DNA from: JAGTVG01 sp963699805
GTDB lineage: Bacteria > Bacteroidota > Bacteroidia > Cytophagales > Cyclobacteriaceae
DNA: 64,000 nucleotides
Reading direction: 5' to 3'
NCBI GenBank assembly: GCA_963699805.1
Contig: CAVOVH010000009.1
Location: forward strand, 310,001-374,000
Shown piece after piece: positions 53,170-61,963 of this stretch. Positions within the stretch are counted from its first letter, which is position 1. The number at the start of each line of letters is the position of its first letter. The notes below the pieces were generated by a model that was given only the letters and a program-made list of their open reading frames with translations, ran no database searches and was not told the origin of the DNA. Position numbers and translations under genes: made by a program.

Positions 53170-53975
53170 TGTCCGTCATCACAGATACGAGGATCATCAA
53201 AGACAAACGCACCAATCTGTTCATCATCCTGAGTGCGATTTTCCTGACCAATGCCATCCTGGCTGAATTGATCGGGGTCAAGATCTTTTCGTTGGAAAGA
53301 ACGGTCGGGGTTGAGCCGGCTGAACTGAAAATGTTCCTGGACACACCGCTTAGTTTCAATTTAACAGCGGGTGTGGTGATCTGGCCCATCGTGTTCCTGA
53401 CCACCGACGTGATCAATGAATATTTCGGGAAAAACGGGGTTAAAAAGATCAGTTTTTTAACAGCCGCATGCATTGCTTTTATTTTTGTGGTCATCTATAT
53501 GGTCACCTTATTGCCCCCGGCGCCTTTCTGGGTCGAATTGAATAATCAGGATCTGAGTGGGAATCCTTTTGACATTAATTATGCTTTCAAAACGATCTTC
53601 AGGCAGGGGCTTGGAATTATCATTGGTTCACTGACCGCCTTTTTAATTTCCCAATTGCTGGATGTGTTTATCTTCCAGAAACTTCGGAATATCACCGGTC
53701 ATAAAATGATCTGGTTAAGGGCAACAGGTTCCACTTTGGTCTCCCAATTTATTGACAGTTTCGTAGTGCTAGGCATTGCCTTTTATGTATTTGGTAACTG
53801 GAGTCTGGACCAGATCTATTCAGTAGGCCTGATCAATTATATGTATAAATTCTTCATCGCCATCCTGCTGACACCTGTCATTTACCTGGCCCATTACCTG
53901 ATCGACAATTATCTGGGTTTCAGATTGGCTGAAAAGATGAAAAAAGAAGCCTCGCACGATAACCAGTTTTTCTGA
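53169..53975 (+). CDS. Queuosine precursor transporter, YhhQ family
   Basis: A 268-residue integral membrane protein with about six helices (IILSAIFLTNAILAELIG, ITAGVVIWPI-like segment, FIFVVIYMVTLLPPAPF and others). The family signature VIWPIVFLTTDVINEYFG is at about residues 75-92, and LISQLLDVFIFQKLR and STLVSQFIDSFVVLGIAF fit the second half. It imports preQ0/preQ1 for queuosine synthesis. It is coupled to rnz by a TAATG overlap. Confidence 0.9.
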   Translation: MSVITDTRIIKDKRTNLFIILSAIFLTNAILAELIGVKIFSLERTVGVEPAELKMFLDTPLSFNLTAGVVIWPIVFLTTDVINEYFGKNGVKKISFLTAACIAFIFVVIYMVTLLPPAPFWVELNNQDLSGNPFDINYAFKTIFRQGLGIIIGSLTAFLISQLLDVFIFQKLRNITGHKMIWLRATGSTLVSQFIDSFVVLGIAFYVFGNWSLDQIYSVGLINYMYKFFIAILLTPVIYLAHYLIDNYLGFRLAEKMKKEASHDNQFF

Positions 53976-54288
53976 TAGGTGAGTGTGCAGGGTTGAGATC
54001 CTGATTTAACTGCAAAATAATTTAACCGAAAGGCAGATCAACCGCAAAGTTCACAAAGATTTACACCGAGATTAATTTATTTTGATGAATCCTGACAGAA
54101 ACCATAGATCCCTCAGCAAGTAGTTTGTGTTCTCTGCTCCCAAGTTAATATCCCCTCTGCGAGTTCGTTGCGCCCCCTGCGGTTAAATTAAAATTCCCTC
54201 TGCGCCTCCTCTGTACACTTTGGGGTTCATTAAAATTCCATCTGCATTTCCCCTGCATTCTCTGTGTTTCAGTCAAAATCCCGCCATT
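53976..54288. repeat. Intergenic gap with degenerate CTCTGCG/CCGCAAAG repeats
   Basis: About 310 bases with repeated words: accgcaaagttcacaaag, accgagatta, then cccctctgcgagttcgttg, ccccctgcggttaaatta, ccctctgcgcctcctctg and catctgcatttcccctgc. The first part is roughly inverted relative to the later ones. This type of low-order repeat is seen between genes of many Bacteroidota. There is no gene. Confidence 0.5.
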
Positions 54289-55044
54289 TCAAACCCCATT
54301 ACGGTACCGCTTCAAATTATCCAGAACGATCCCGCTCGCTACAGCAACATTCAGTGATTCAGCCAGTCCGTAGGACGGGACACTGATCCTGAAATCCAAT
54401 TTTTCCAGTATATCAACAGAGAGGCCCTTTGATTCATTCCCAAATAAGATCATCCCTTTCTCCGGCCACACAAACCTGTGAACATCCTCCCCACCCAATG
54501 CCGTCCCGACCAATGAAAAACCGGCGGTGGGTCGCAGAAATTCTTTCAGATTTTTATAATAGACCTTCACCCTTGTAAATGATCCCATACTCGCCTGAAT
54601 TGCCTTGGGATTGAAAACATCCACCGAATCGTTGGACAATACGATGGCGTCGATCCCGAACCAGTCACAGATCCTTAAAATCGTACCCAGATTGCCAGGG
54701 TCCTGTAAAAATTCATATACCGGTAAATACCTAACTGCGGACATCTCCAGGGAAGGCCATGTGGGAATGGCCGCTACGGCCAGGGCCGTCTGATTCTGAG
54801 AAAAGGTACCGGTCTTATTCAATACTTCTGCATTGGCCTCAATCCATTCAATATCTTTGTCACTGACTGATTCAAAATGATCCTCTAAAAATCGTTTAGT
54901 TGCAATTATTGTCTTAATTTTAAGGTTTGAATGTATGAGTTCCAACACACTTTTTTCTCCTTCTACTATGAAGCTTTGTGCTTGTTTCCTATATTTCTTG
55001 AATTGAAGTGATTGAATAAATTTTACGTGTTTCTTGGAGACCAT
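54289..55044 (-). CDS. TrmH-family (SpoU) RNA 2'-O-methyltransferase
   Basis: A 251-residue methyltransferase. An N-terminal substrate-binding domain begins MVSKKHVKFIQSLQFKKYRK. The SpoU knot has motif 1 LQDPGNLGTILRICDWFG, motif 2 MILFGNESKGL and motif 3 VPSYGLAESLNVAVASGIVL. Target is tRNA or 23S rRNA ribose; which one is not clear. It is divergent from the BamA/TamA gene with 11 bases between starts. Confidence 0.9.
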   Translation of the reverse strand: MVSKKHVKFIQSLQFKKYRKQAQSFIVEGEKSVLELIHSNLKIKTIIATKRFLEDHFESVSDKDIEWIEANAEVLNKTGTFSQNQTALAVAAIPTWPSLEMSAVRYLPVYEFLQDPGNLGTILRICDWFGIDAIVLSNDSVDVFNPKAIQASMGSFTRVKVYYKNLKEFLRPTAGFSLVGTALGGEDVHRFVWPEKGMILFGNESKGLSVDILEKLDFRISVPSYGLAESLNVAVASGIVLDNLKRYRNGV

Positions 55045-55055
55045 ATCTATAAAGG

Positions 55056-57482
55056 GTGAAAAGGGTTTGTTATATCATTTTTATCATTCTGATCAACTAT
55101 TTTTTTACAGGTTGCCTTGGCACCCGGTATCTTGACAAAGGCGAATATCTGCTTTACAATCAAAAAATAAAAGGCAATGAAGTTACTTCCAAGGAGAATC
55201 TCGAAGAATTTTATAAACAGAAACCCAATAAAAAAATCCCGATCCTGAATTTCTCACCCTATGTATATTTTTACCAATGGGGCCGCAAGGCTTATGATGT
55301 GGGAAAACTGGAAAAGAAAAAAGAAGTCACCGGCGATCAGTTCGATCAGAAAATCGCACAATACGAGGAAGAAAAATCCAAAAAGGCAGAACGCATACAA
55401 CGGAAAAAAACAAAAAAACTTGACAAGATCGATAAAACCATCGATGACGGGAATTTCCTGATGCGCCTGGGACAGCCCCTGGCCGTATTTGATACCACCC
55501 TGGCCCAGGCTACCCTCGCACAGATCACTACCTACCTGAACACCAATGGATTCTTCAATGCGCAAACGAGCATGCGGGTAAAGGTGGAAGATAAACTTGT
55601 TTTTGTTACTTTCCAGGTTCAGGAGAACGAACCTCATATAATCGATTCCATCATCTATGATACAGGCAATCCGAAAATTGATAGCATCATTGCCATGAAT
55701 TCCAAAGACAGTTACCTTAAAATCGGGGAAAGGTACCGACAGGAGAATCTGGTGGAAGAACGGAACCGGATTGAAGAACTCCTGCAGGATAATGGCTATT
55801 ACGCTTTCAGTCGCCAGTATATCAATTATCAGATCGATACCACCATCGGGGATCATCAGGTGGCCATCAACCTCCAGATCTATAAGCCTGCCAGGAGTGC
55901 CAATCATAAAGTATATACCATTGATTCAGTCATCTTCACGACCGATGTCAGTTCCTCCACCTCCAATTTTAAACGATTTTATGAAAGGTACAATGGGGTC
56001 ACCTACAAATACATCGATGACGATTATTCCAAAAAGATCCTGGACAGAAGGGTATTTGTGTACCCAGAGGAAAAATATTCACGGAAAAACACCCTTGAAA
56101 CCCAGAGACAGCTGGTCAACCTTGATAATTTCAAGTTTGTGAACCTGAATTATGATACTACTGGAGGGAAATTCATTGCGAATATTTTCACAAGCCCCCT
56201 GAAAAAGTACCAGATGACCAATGAGGTCGGGGTAAACGTTACCCAGGGCTATCCGGGTCCTTTTTATAACCTGATCCTGAAAATGCGGAATTTATTCCAT
56301 GGACTTGAGATCCTCGAGATCTCGGGCCGGATCGGCTATGAAGGGGTGGCCTCAGTAACCGATGCTTCAAAAATATACAGCAGTACGGAAGCAGGTGCCT
56401 CGCTGAACCTGACCTTTCCCCAATTCATTCTTCCTTTAAGTTCAAAACTTAAGTCGGAACTGGGAAAATTCAATCCGAAAACCAGCCTGATCTCCGGATT
56501 TGCCTTTACAAACCGCCCCGAATACAAAAGATCCAATTTCAACTCCCACGTAGATTATTCCTGGCAGAAGGGTTATGAAAAAATGTTCAACGTAACCGCT
56601 GCCGATTTCAGTCTGATCCGTTCCACCATCAAGGATTCTACCTTCCAGGCTCAACTCAACCGGATCCGAGACCAGGGCAATAATTTCTGGCGTACATTTG
56701 AACCCTCGCTGGTACTTGCCTCCAGCTTCTCATTTACCAGAAATTACAACCGGTATACTTCCTATCAAAGCAAAGCCGCTGCATTTTTGAAATCTTTTAT
56801 TGAATTTGGCGGGTCGGTGCTGAACTTTTTCGACATCAACTACAATGATACCACCGGACTTGAATTATACAAATACATTAAGATCTCAGGTGATTACCGA
56901 AGATATGTATCCATTTCGACAAGAAGTCAGGTGGCTTTCCGGGTGAATTTAGGCATCGCGAAATCTTATGCCCCCAATAATATATTGCCTTATGAAAAGT
57001 ATTTCTTTACTGGAGGATCCAACAGCATCAGGGCCTGGCGTCCCCGGAGACTTGGCCCCGGATCGTTTTTCCCTGCCGATACACTTTCGAGTGAGGGAGG
57101 AGTCGTAGTAAGGTATAATGATGATTTCGAACAGCCTGGTGAATTGATATTTGAATCAAGCCTCGAGTTGCGCACCAAGGTGGTTGGATTTTTTCACACC
57201 GCCCTTTTCGTAGATGCGGGGAATATCTGGGTGATCTCAAAAGATCTTCAAAGGCCCGGTGCAGCCTTCTCTTTAAGTAATTTTTATAAGGAAATCGCTG
57301 TGGGTGCTGGTATTGGTGCACGGTTTGATTTCTCCTTCCTGCTCTTAAGGCTCGACGCAGGAGTCAAAATATATAATCCGGCCCTTCCTGCCGGTCAAAG
57401 ATTTATCACCCAATTGAATAAAGACCGTATACAGGGGGTGGATCCGATCATCCTGAACCTGGCAATCGGCTATCCATTTTAA
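55056..57482 (+). CDS. BamA/TamA-family outer membrane protein, lipidated
   Basis: An 808-residue protein with GTG start. The leader (VCYIIFIILINYFFTGCLG) ends in a lipobox, so it is a lipoprotein, common for this group in Bacteroidota. POTRA-like domains fill about 30-390 (FNAQTSMRVKVEDKLVFVTF, YYAFSRQYINYQIDTTI and others). The C-terminal half is a 16-strand barrel with YFFTGGSNSIRAWRPRRLGP, the conserved lid motif, and it ends LNLAIGYPF with terminal Phe. It likely assembles or exports outer-membrane proteins. HemF follows after four bases. Confidence 0.9.
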   Translation: MKRVCYIIFIILINYFFTGCLGTRYLDKGEYLLYNQKIKGNEVTSKENLEEFYKQKPNKKIPILNFSPYVYFYQWGRKAYDVGKLEKKKEVTGDQFDQKIAQYEEEKSKKAERIQRKKTKKLDKIDKTIDDGNFLMRLGQPLAVFDTTLAQATLAQITTYLNTNGFFNAQTSMRVKVEDKLVFVTFQVQENEPHIIDSIIYDTGNPKIDSIIAMNSKDSYLKIGERYRQENLVEERNRIEELLQDNGYYAFSRQYINYQIDTTIGDHQVAINLQIYKPARSANHKVYTIDSVIFTTDVSSSTSNFKRFYERYNGVTYKYIDDDYSKKILDRRVFVYPEEKYSRKNTLETQRQLVNLDNFKFVNLNYDTTGGKFIANIFTSPLKKYQMTNEVGVNVTQGYPGPFYNLILKMRNLFHGLEILEISGRIGYEGVASVTDASKIYSSTEAGASLNLTFPQFILPLSSKLKSELGKFNPKTSLISGFAFTNRPEYKRSNFNSHVDYSWQKGYEKMFNVTAADFSLIRSTIKDSTFQAQLNRIRDQGNNFWRTFEPSLVLASSFSFTRNYNRYTSYQSKAAAFLKSFIEFGGSVLNFFDINYNDTTGLELYKYIKISGDYRRYVSISTRSQVAFRVNLGIAKSYAPNNILPYEKYFFTGGSNSIRAWRPRRLGPGSFFPADTLSSEGGVVVRYNDDFEQPGELIFESSLELRTKVVGFFHTALFVDAGNIWVISKDLQRPGAAFSLSNFYKEIAVGAGIGARFDFSFLLLRLDAGVKIYNPALPAGQRFITQLNKDRIQGVDPIILNLAIGYPF

Positions 57483-57485
57483 TCC

Positions 57486-58400
57486 ATGCAAATGTTAAAG
57501 GAAGAAATATCAGGCTGGTTTAAGCGTTTGCAGAAAAATATCTGTGCCCAGCTGGAAATGCTGGATGGGAAAAGTAAATTCCGTCAGGATCTCTGGAAAC
57601 GGAAAGGGGGTGGCGGTGGCCGGACAAGGATCATCGAAAACGGGAATATCATTGAAAAAGGCGGTGTGAATTTTTCCGAGGTTTATGGTGTTACCTCTGA
57701 AAACTTGGTGAACAGTCAGGGGATGCCTGACAGGGAATTTTATGCCACAGGTATATCCATTGTATTGCATCCGGCCTGCCCGATGATCCCAATTATTCAT
57801 ATGAATACCCGGTATTTTGAGATGGGTTCGGGGGAAAGATGGTTTGGCGGGGGCATGGATCTTACTCCCCATTATATTTTCCCTGAAGACGCAGCTTTTT
57901 TTCATACATATCTCCGTAAAGTCTGTGATCAATTTGATCCGGATTACTACCCAACCTTAAAAAAAGAAGCCGATGATTATTTTTTTCTTAAACACCGGAA
58001 TGAAACTCGCGGTGTCGGAGGGATCTTCTACGACCGGCTTTCCGATCCGGATGAACTAAAAATGGAACAAATGTTTGAATTCACAAAGGCAGTGGGGTCC
58101 GCCTTTCTTCCTGTTTACCGGGAACTTGTTGACCGGAACAAAGACAAACCCTATGGCCCAAAAGAAAAAGAGTGGCAGGGGATCAGGCGGGGCAGGTATG
58201 TTGAATTTAACCTCGTCTGGGACCGGGGCACCAAATTCGGATTGGAAACCGATGGCCGTATCGAATCCATCCTGATGAGCCTGCCATCCTCAGCCATCTG
58301 GGTTTATGATCATCATCCAGCAAAGAATTCAGCGGAAAGGAAAACCCTGGACTTGCTGAAAAAAAATATTGACTGGATTCATTTGAAGGAAAACGCATGA
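57486..58400 (+). CDS. hemF: Oxygen-dependent coproporphyrinogen III oxidase
   Basis: A 304-residue enzyme. Signature motifs are GGGGGRTRII, ISIVLHPACPMIPIIHMNTR, WFGGGMDLTPHY, KHRNETRGVGGIFYD and RRGRYVEFNLVWDRGTKFG. It converts coproporphyrinogen III to protoporphyrinogen IX with O2, so the organism is at least microaerobic. Its stop overlaps the next gene's ATG as ATGA. Confidence 0.97.
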   Translation: MQMLKEEISGWFKRLQKNICAQLEMLDGKSKFRQDLWKRKGGGGGRTRIIENGNIIEKGGVNFSEVYGVTSENLVNSQGMPDREFYATGISIVLHPACPMIPIIHMNTRYFEMGSGERWFGGGMDLTPHYIFPEDAAFFHTYLRKVCDQFDPDYYPTLKKEADDYFFLKHRNETRGVGGIFYDRLSDPDELKMEQMFEFTKAVGSAFLPVYRELVDRNKDKPYGPKEKEWQGIRRGRYVEFNLVWDRGTKFGLETDGRIESILMSLPSSAIWVYDHHPAKNSAERKTLDLLKKNIDWIHLKENA

Positions 58401-58966
58401 TTGAATATTTGAAGTTAATTGACCAGGAATTATTCCTATTTTTAAATGGCTTTCATAATGAATTTTTTGACGGGATCATGTACTGGATCACCAGGCAGGA
58501 AACCTGGTATCCTTTTTACCTGATCGCCATTATCTGGATGTTCTGGAAGTTCCGGAAAAAAGCCTTCATCCCCCTGATGCTCATTATTCTTGCAATCACC
58601 ATAACTGATCAGGTGACTTCTGGACTTATGAAACCTCTTTTCGAACGGCTCCGGCCCTGTCATAATCCGGATATACAGCAATTTGTACATACCGTTAACG
58701 GGTGCGGTGGCCTATATGGTTTTGCCTCCGGACATGCGGCCAATTCATTTGCCCTGGCAACATTGCTGTTTCTTTTTTTCAGGCAAAATGGTAGATATTG
58801 GGCTTTGCTTTTTCTTTGGGCCGCCATGGTGGCCTACAGCAGGGTCTATGTAGGTGTACATTATCCCGGCGATATTATCGTGGGAGGTCTGATCGGCTGG
58901 TTGACAGGAAGTGGGATTTATTATTTTTATACCAGATTACCCGAAAATTACCTGATACAGAAATAA
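58397..58966 (+). CDS. PAP2-family membrane phosphatase
   Basis: A 189-residue protein with five or six membrane helices. Phosphatase motifs are KPLFERLRP (79-87), ASGHAANSFA with His113, and SRVYVGVHYPGDIIVGG with Arg149, His155 and Asp159. It probably recycles lipid carriers such as undecaprenyl pyrophosphate or dephosphorylates phosphatidic acid. It is translationally coupled to hemF. Confidence 0.9.
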   Translation: MIEYLKLIDQELFLFLNGFHNEFFDGIMYWITRQETWYPFYLIAIIWMFWKFRKKAFIPLMLIILAITITDQVTSGLMKPLFERLRPCHNPDIQQFVHTVNGCGGLYGFASGHAANSFALATLLFLFFRQNGRYWALLFLWAAMVAYSRVYVGVHYPGDIIVGGLIGWLTGSGIYYFYTRLPENYLIQK

Positions 58967-59494
58967 TTCTTTCAGATATGATTTTTACCAGGTACGGTTT
59001 AATCCTAATTATATAAACGATTTAAAAATTTGTGACTAAGCTGTTTTATCGTATTCAGATGAAATTAGCTATATCAAGGGAATAATCCCCGATAAGCACA
59101 ATTTCAATAACTTATTTTCAGGCTATTGGATAAATTAGTATTATTTTAAAATCCATGAATATCTTTTTAACCCTTGAGGTCCATTCGCCTGAATGAAATT
59201 TATTTTATTATATATAAATTTATTGATTTATATCGTACTTACTTTTTTAGAAGTAGTGGCCCCCCAGTCAAATGGGTGAATTTGTTCTTTGACAAATTCA
59301 GGTAAATTTCAGTAAATTGTGCTATACTTCCTGATGCGGATCGGGAACTCGGGCGCCTGCCTGCCAGTTTTACGCTGCCGGCAGCCTTTGGCCAAATTTT
59401 AAGGCCTGGGATGAAGCTCTGTGAAAGCAAGGCAGGGAGGAAAAATTTGTGAATTTTTGGGGTTAATATTAACTTTAAAATGTAATAGAACATC
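58967..59494. other. Non-coding gap with degenerate palindromic repeat
   Basis: About 530 bases. The right half contains cctgcctgccag, then ctgccggcag, and ggccaaattttaaggcc, forming partial palindromes related to the one at 46219-46234. A minus-strand frame at 59239-59496 with FTEIYLNLSKNKFTHLTGGP is not convincing as a gene but might be a repeat-derived peptide. No RNA gene is seen. Confidence 0.45.
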
Positions 59495-60148
59495 ATGCTC
59501 GAGGACAGTTATCGTCATAAAGGACTAAGAAGAAAATTAGCCCAAACTGTTAAAAATAAAGGCATCAGGGATGAACGGATCATCCGTGCTATTGAAAAGG
59601 TCCCGAGGCATTATTTCTTTGACCAGGCTTTCCTGGAACATGCCTATCAGGACAAAGCCTTCCCGATTGGCCAGGGTCAGACCATTTCGCAGCCTTATAC
59701 GGTTGCTTTTCAAACCCAGTTGCTTGAAATCAGGGAAGGGGACAAAGTGCTCGAAATTGGCACGGGATCCGGGTATCAGGCATGTATCCTGCTTGAGCTG
59801 GGCGCCGAAGTGTTTACCATTGAGTATATCAAGACATTATACCTGCAGGCAAAAGCATTCTTACCGAAGATGGGATATAAACCCCATTTTTTTCATGGCG
59901 ATGGCACAAAAGGTTTACCGGCTTTTGCTCCCTTCGACAAGATCCTCGTCACAGCCGCTGCCCCTGAAATCCCGCAACCATTACTGGATCAACTAAAAAT
60001 CGGTGGGATCCTGGTGATCCCGGTGGGTGATGATACACTTCAGAAAATGATGCGGATCATCAAGCTGGATGATAATGAATATAAGGAAGAATCACATGAT
60101 TTTTTCAGTTTTGTCCCACTGGTGGGTAAATTTGGATGGAAAAAATAA
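59495..60148 (+). CDS. pcm: Protein-L-isoaspartate O-methyltransferase
   Basis: A 217-residue SAM-dependent methyltransferase. Motifs are PRHYFFDQAFLEHAYQDKAF, PIGQGQTISQPYTVAFQTQL, the SAM loop VLEIGTGSGYQACILLELGA and GDGTKGLPAFAPFDKILVTA. It methylates damaged isoaspartyl residues to start repair. Length is normal for bacteria. Confidence 0.95.
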   Translation: MLEDSYRHKGLRRKLAQTVKNKGIRDERIIRAIEKVPRHYFFDQAFLEHAYQDKAFPIGQGQTISQPYTVAFQTQLLEIREGDKVLEIGTGSGYQACILLELGAEVFTIEYIKTLYLQAKAFLPKMGYKPHFFHGDGTKGLPAFAPFDKILVTAAAPEIPQPLLDQLKIGGILVIPVGDDTLQKMMRIIKLDDNEYKEESHDFFSFVPLVGKFGWKK

Positions 60149-60209
60149 TACTGACCTGGTCATGAGGATATTTGTAAATCAAAATTCTCCGTTACAAACC
60201 TGATCATTT

Positions 60210-60659
60210 ATGGACCAATATCTGCAATACCTGATTCAGGAAGAGATCTACCTGGTGAAAGAGGATCAGGAAAAGAAACTGACCAATAAGACCATCCTGC
60301 TGATCAGTTCAGGTGGTTCAGAACCACTTCCTGAAAAGATCCATGATCTGCTTACAAACATACTTCATGCCATTCACCTGAACCTGGATGAGATCATCCT
60401 GATTGATATCAAAACAGCGGATTCAGAGGAGAACCTCCTAGGAAAGTATCAGATGAATGAATGCAGGATCCTCGGCTTCCTGGATTCAATTCCCACCCCG
60501 TATCAGGAAATCTTTAAAGGCCGGGAATACACCTTATATGAAACCGAAGGATTTATCAGCCTGCTGGCAGATCCACTGAAAGAAATAGATCAGAACAGGT
60601 CTAAAAAGAAGATTTTATGGGATAAACTCCAGGAATTATATCAATTGAAAAAGGACTAA
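60210..60659 (+). CDS. Conserved hypothetical protein, 149 aa
   Basis: A soluble acidic protein. It starts MDQYLQYLIQEEIYLVKED and has alternating strands and helices (TILLISSGGSEPLPEKIHDL, LDEIILIDIKTADSEENL, CRILGFLDSIPTPYQEIFKG). The length and strand order have some likeness to DNA polymerase III psi-like proteins, but I cannot show that. It lies between pcm and a convergent TlpA-like gene whose stop overlaps its own. Confidence 0.65.
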   Translation: MDQYLQYLIQEEIYLVKEDQEKKLTNKTILLISSGGSEPLPEKIHDLLTNILHAIHLNLDEIILIDIKTADSEENLLGKYQMNECRILGFLDSIPTPYQEIFKGREYTLYETEGFISLLADPLKEIDQNRSKKKILWDKLQELYQLKKD

Positions 60660-61765
60660 CCAAAAATTTCTTTCAGTTTATCCTCCAATGATTTTCCTCT
60701 CAAATTCTTACCAATGATCTTTCCTTCCTGGTCGATCAGGTAGGTTGCCGGGATGGCATTGATATTATAGGTTCGGGCAGCTTCTGAATTGAAATACTTC
60801 AGGTCCGAGACCTGTGTCCAGATCAACCCATCCTTTTCAATCGCCTGTATCCAGTCTTCGCGCGTCCGGTCGAGTGAAACCCCATAGATCTCAAATCCTT
60901 TGTTGTTGTACTGATGATAAATTCTTACCACATTGGGATTCTCGCGACGGCAGGGTCCACACCAGGCAGCCCAGAAATCGATCAGAACATAATTCCCGCG
61001 AAGAGAGGATAATTTCACCATTTCTCCATCCGGGTTGGGTAATTCTATATCAGGAGCGACGGAACCTACGGCCAGTTTCCTGAGATCATTGACCTCATCC
61101 AGAAAATCCTTTTTTATCTGGTAATCAGGCATCTCTTTTTCAACTACCCGTGCCACACTATCAATGAATGCAAATTCATGATCCTTGTCAACGTAATTGA
61201 CAGCCTGTAAGACAGCTACGGAAACGCCCATCTGCCGGATCTTATCTTTTACTTTCGAATTGACAGCAGCAAGTCCTTCCTGGTATTGTTGCTGTAATTT
61301 TTCAATTTCGTCCTGATTTTCTGCTTTTACTGCAGCACCATAAGCCTCATTGATCTTCTGAACCTGCATTTTAAATTCATTCATGATCTGGTTTAATTCA
61401 TTCAAGGCATCCATGGTGGAAGATCCCGTAATTTCATAAGGTGCGTTCGGGCCAGACCCATTCACATTGACAATGGTCGGTTCTTCCGTCAGTATGACAT
61501 TGACAAACTGCGTATCATAGAAGTTGATCCTGAAATAGCCGGGCTCTTCGAGTGCATAGGTTGAATAGTAGGTGCCATCCTCATTCACTGTGAGGGTATC
61601 GACCGTAATTAATTGACCATTTTCGAATTTTTCAAGCGTTACGTGTCCTACCCCAACATTTTCAATTTTTCCTGTAATAATTTTAGAATTATCATGATTT
61701 TTATTCTGGGCCGGGGTACAGGCCAGAAATAAAAAGATCATAAATAGGACACTGATATATTTCAT
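60656..61765 (-). CDS. TlpA-like thioredoxin lipoprotein with DUF4369
   Basis: A 369-residue protein. The lipobox is LFLACTPA (Cys16). Residues about 28-115 form a DUF4369 beta domain (IITGKIENVGVGHVTLEKF); a helical linker follows to about 230. The thioredoxin domain has FWAAWCGPCRRENP with Cys269 and Cys272, and NAIPATYLIDQEGKIIGKNL with the cis-Pro. It is a periplasmic thiol-disulphide reductase. It overlaps the 149-aa gene by four bases at the 3' ends. Confidence 0.9.
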   Translation of the reverse strand: MKYISVLFMIFLFLACTPAQNKNHDNSKIITGKIENVGVGHVTLEKFENGQLITVDTLTVNEDGTYYSTYALEEPGYFRINFYDTQFVNVILTEEPTIVNVNGSGPNAPYEITGSSTMDALNELNQIMNEFKMQVQKINEAYGAAVKAENQDEIEKLQQQYQEGLAAVNSKVKDKIRQMGVSVAVLQAVNYVDKDHEFAFIDSVARVVEKEMPDYQIKKDFLDEVNDLRKLAVGSVAPDIELPNPDGEMVKLSSLRGNYVLIDFWAAWCGPCRRENPNVVRIYHQYNNKGFEIYGVSLDRTREDWIQAIEKDGLIWTQVSDLKYFNSEAARTYNINAIPATYLIDQEGKIIGKNLRGKSLEDKLKEIFG

Positions 61766-61963
61766 GCTTTAAGGTCTGATTCCTTATTTTACCGTTTAGA
61801 ACGTAAGTATACTAAAAAAGTTTTAACCCGAAAAATTCACAGATTCATGGAACTGATCCCTACACCACCGAGGAAAGGATATTATCAACTGGATTTTAAA
61901 CAAAACTAAGAACGAGTGATCAGAATCAAGGGGAATATTTTCCACTATATGATAAGAATGAAG

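Noticed and set aside
55254..55907. 217-residue frame antisense to the BamA/TamA gene
   Set aside because: Lies wholly opposite a strong gene with clear motifs.
59239..59496. 85-residue minus-strand frame in a gap
   Set aside because: Contains repeat-derived sequence and no domain; kept only as a note in the gap entry.
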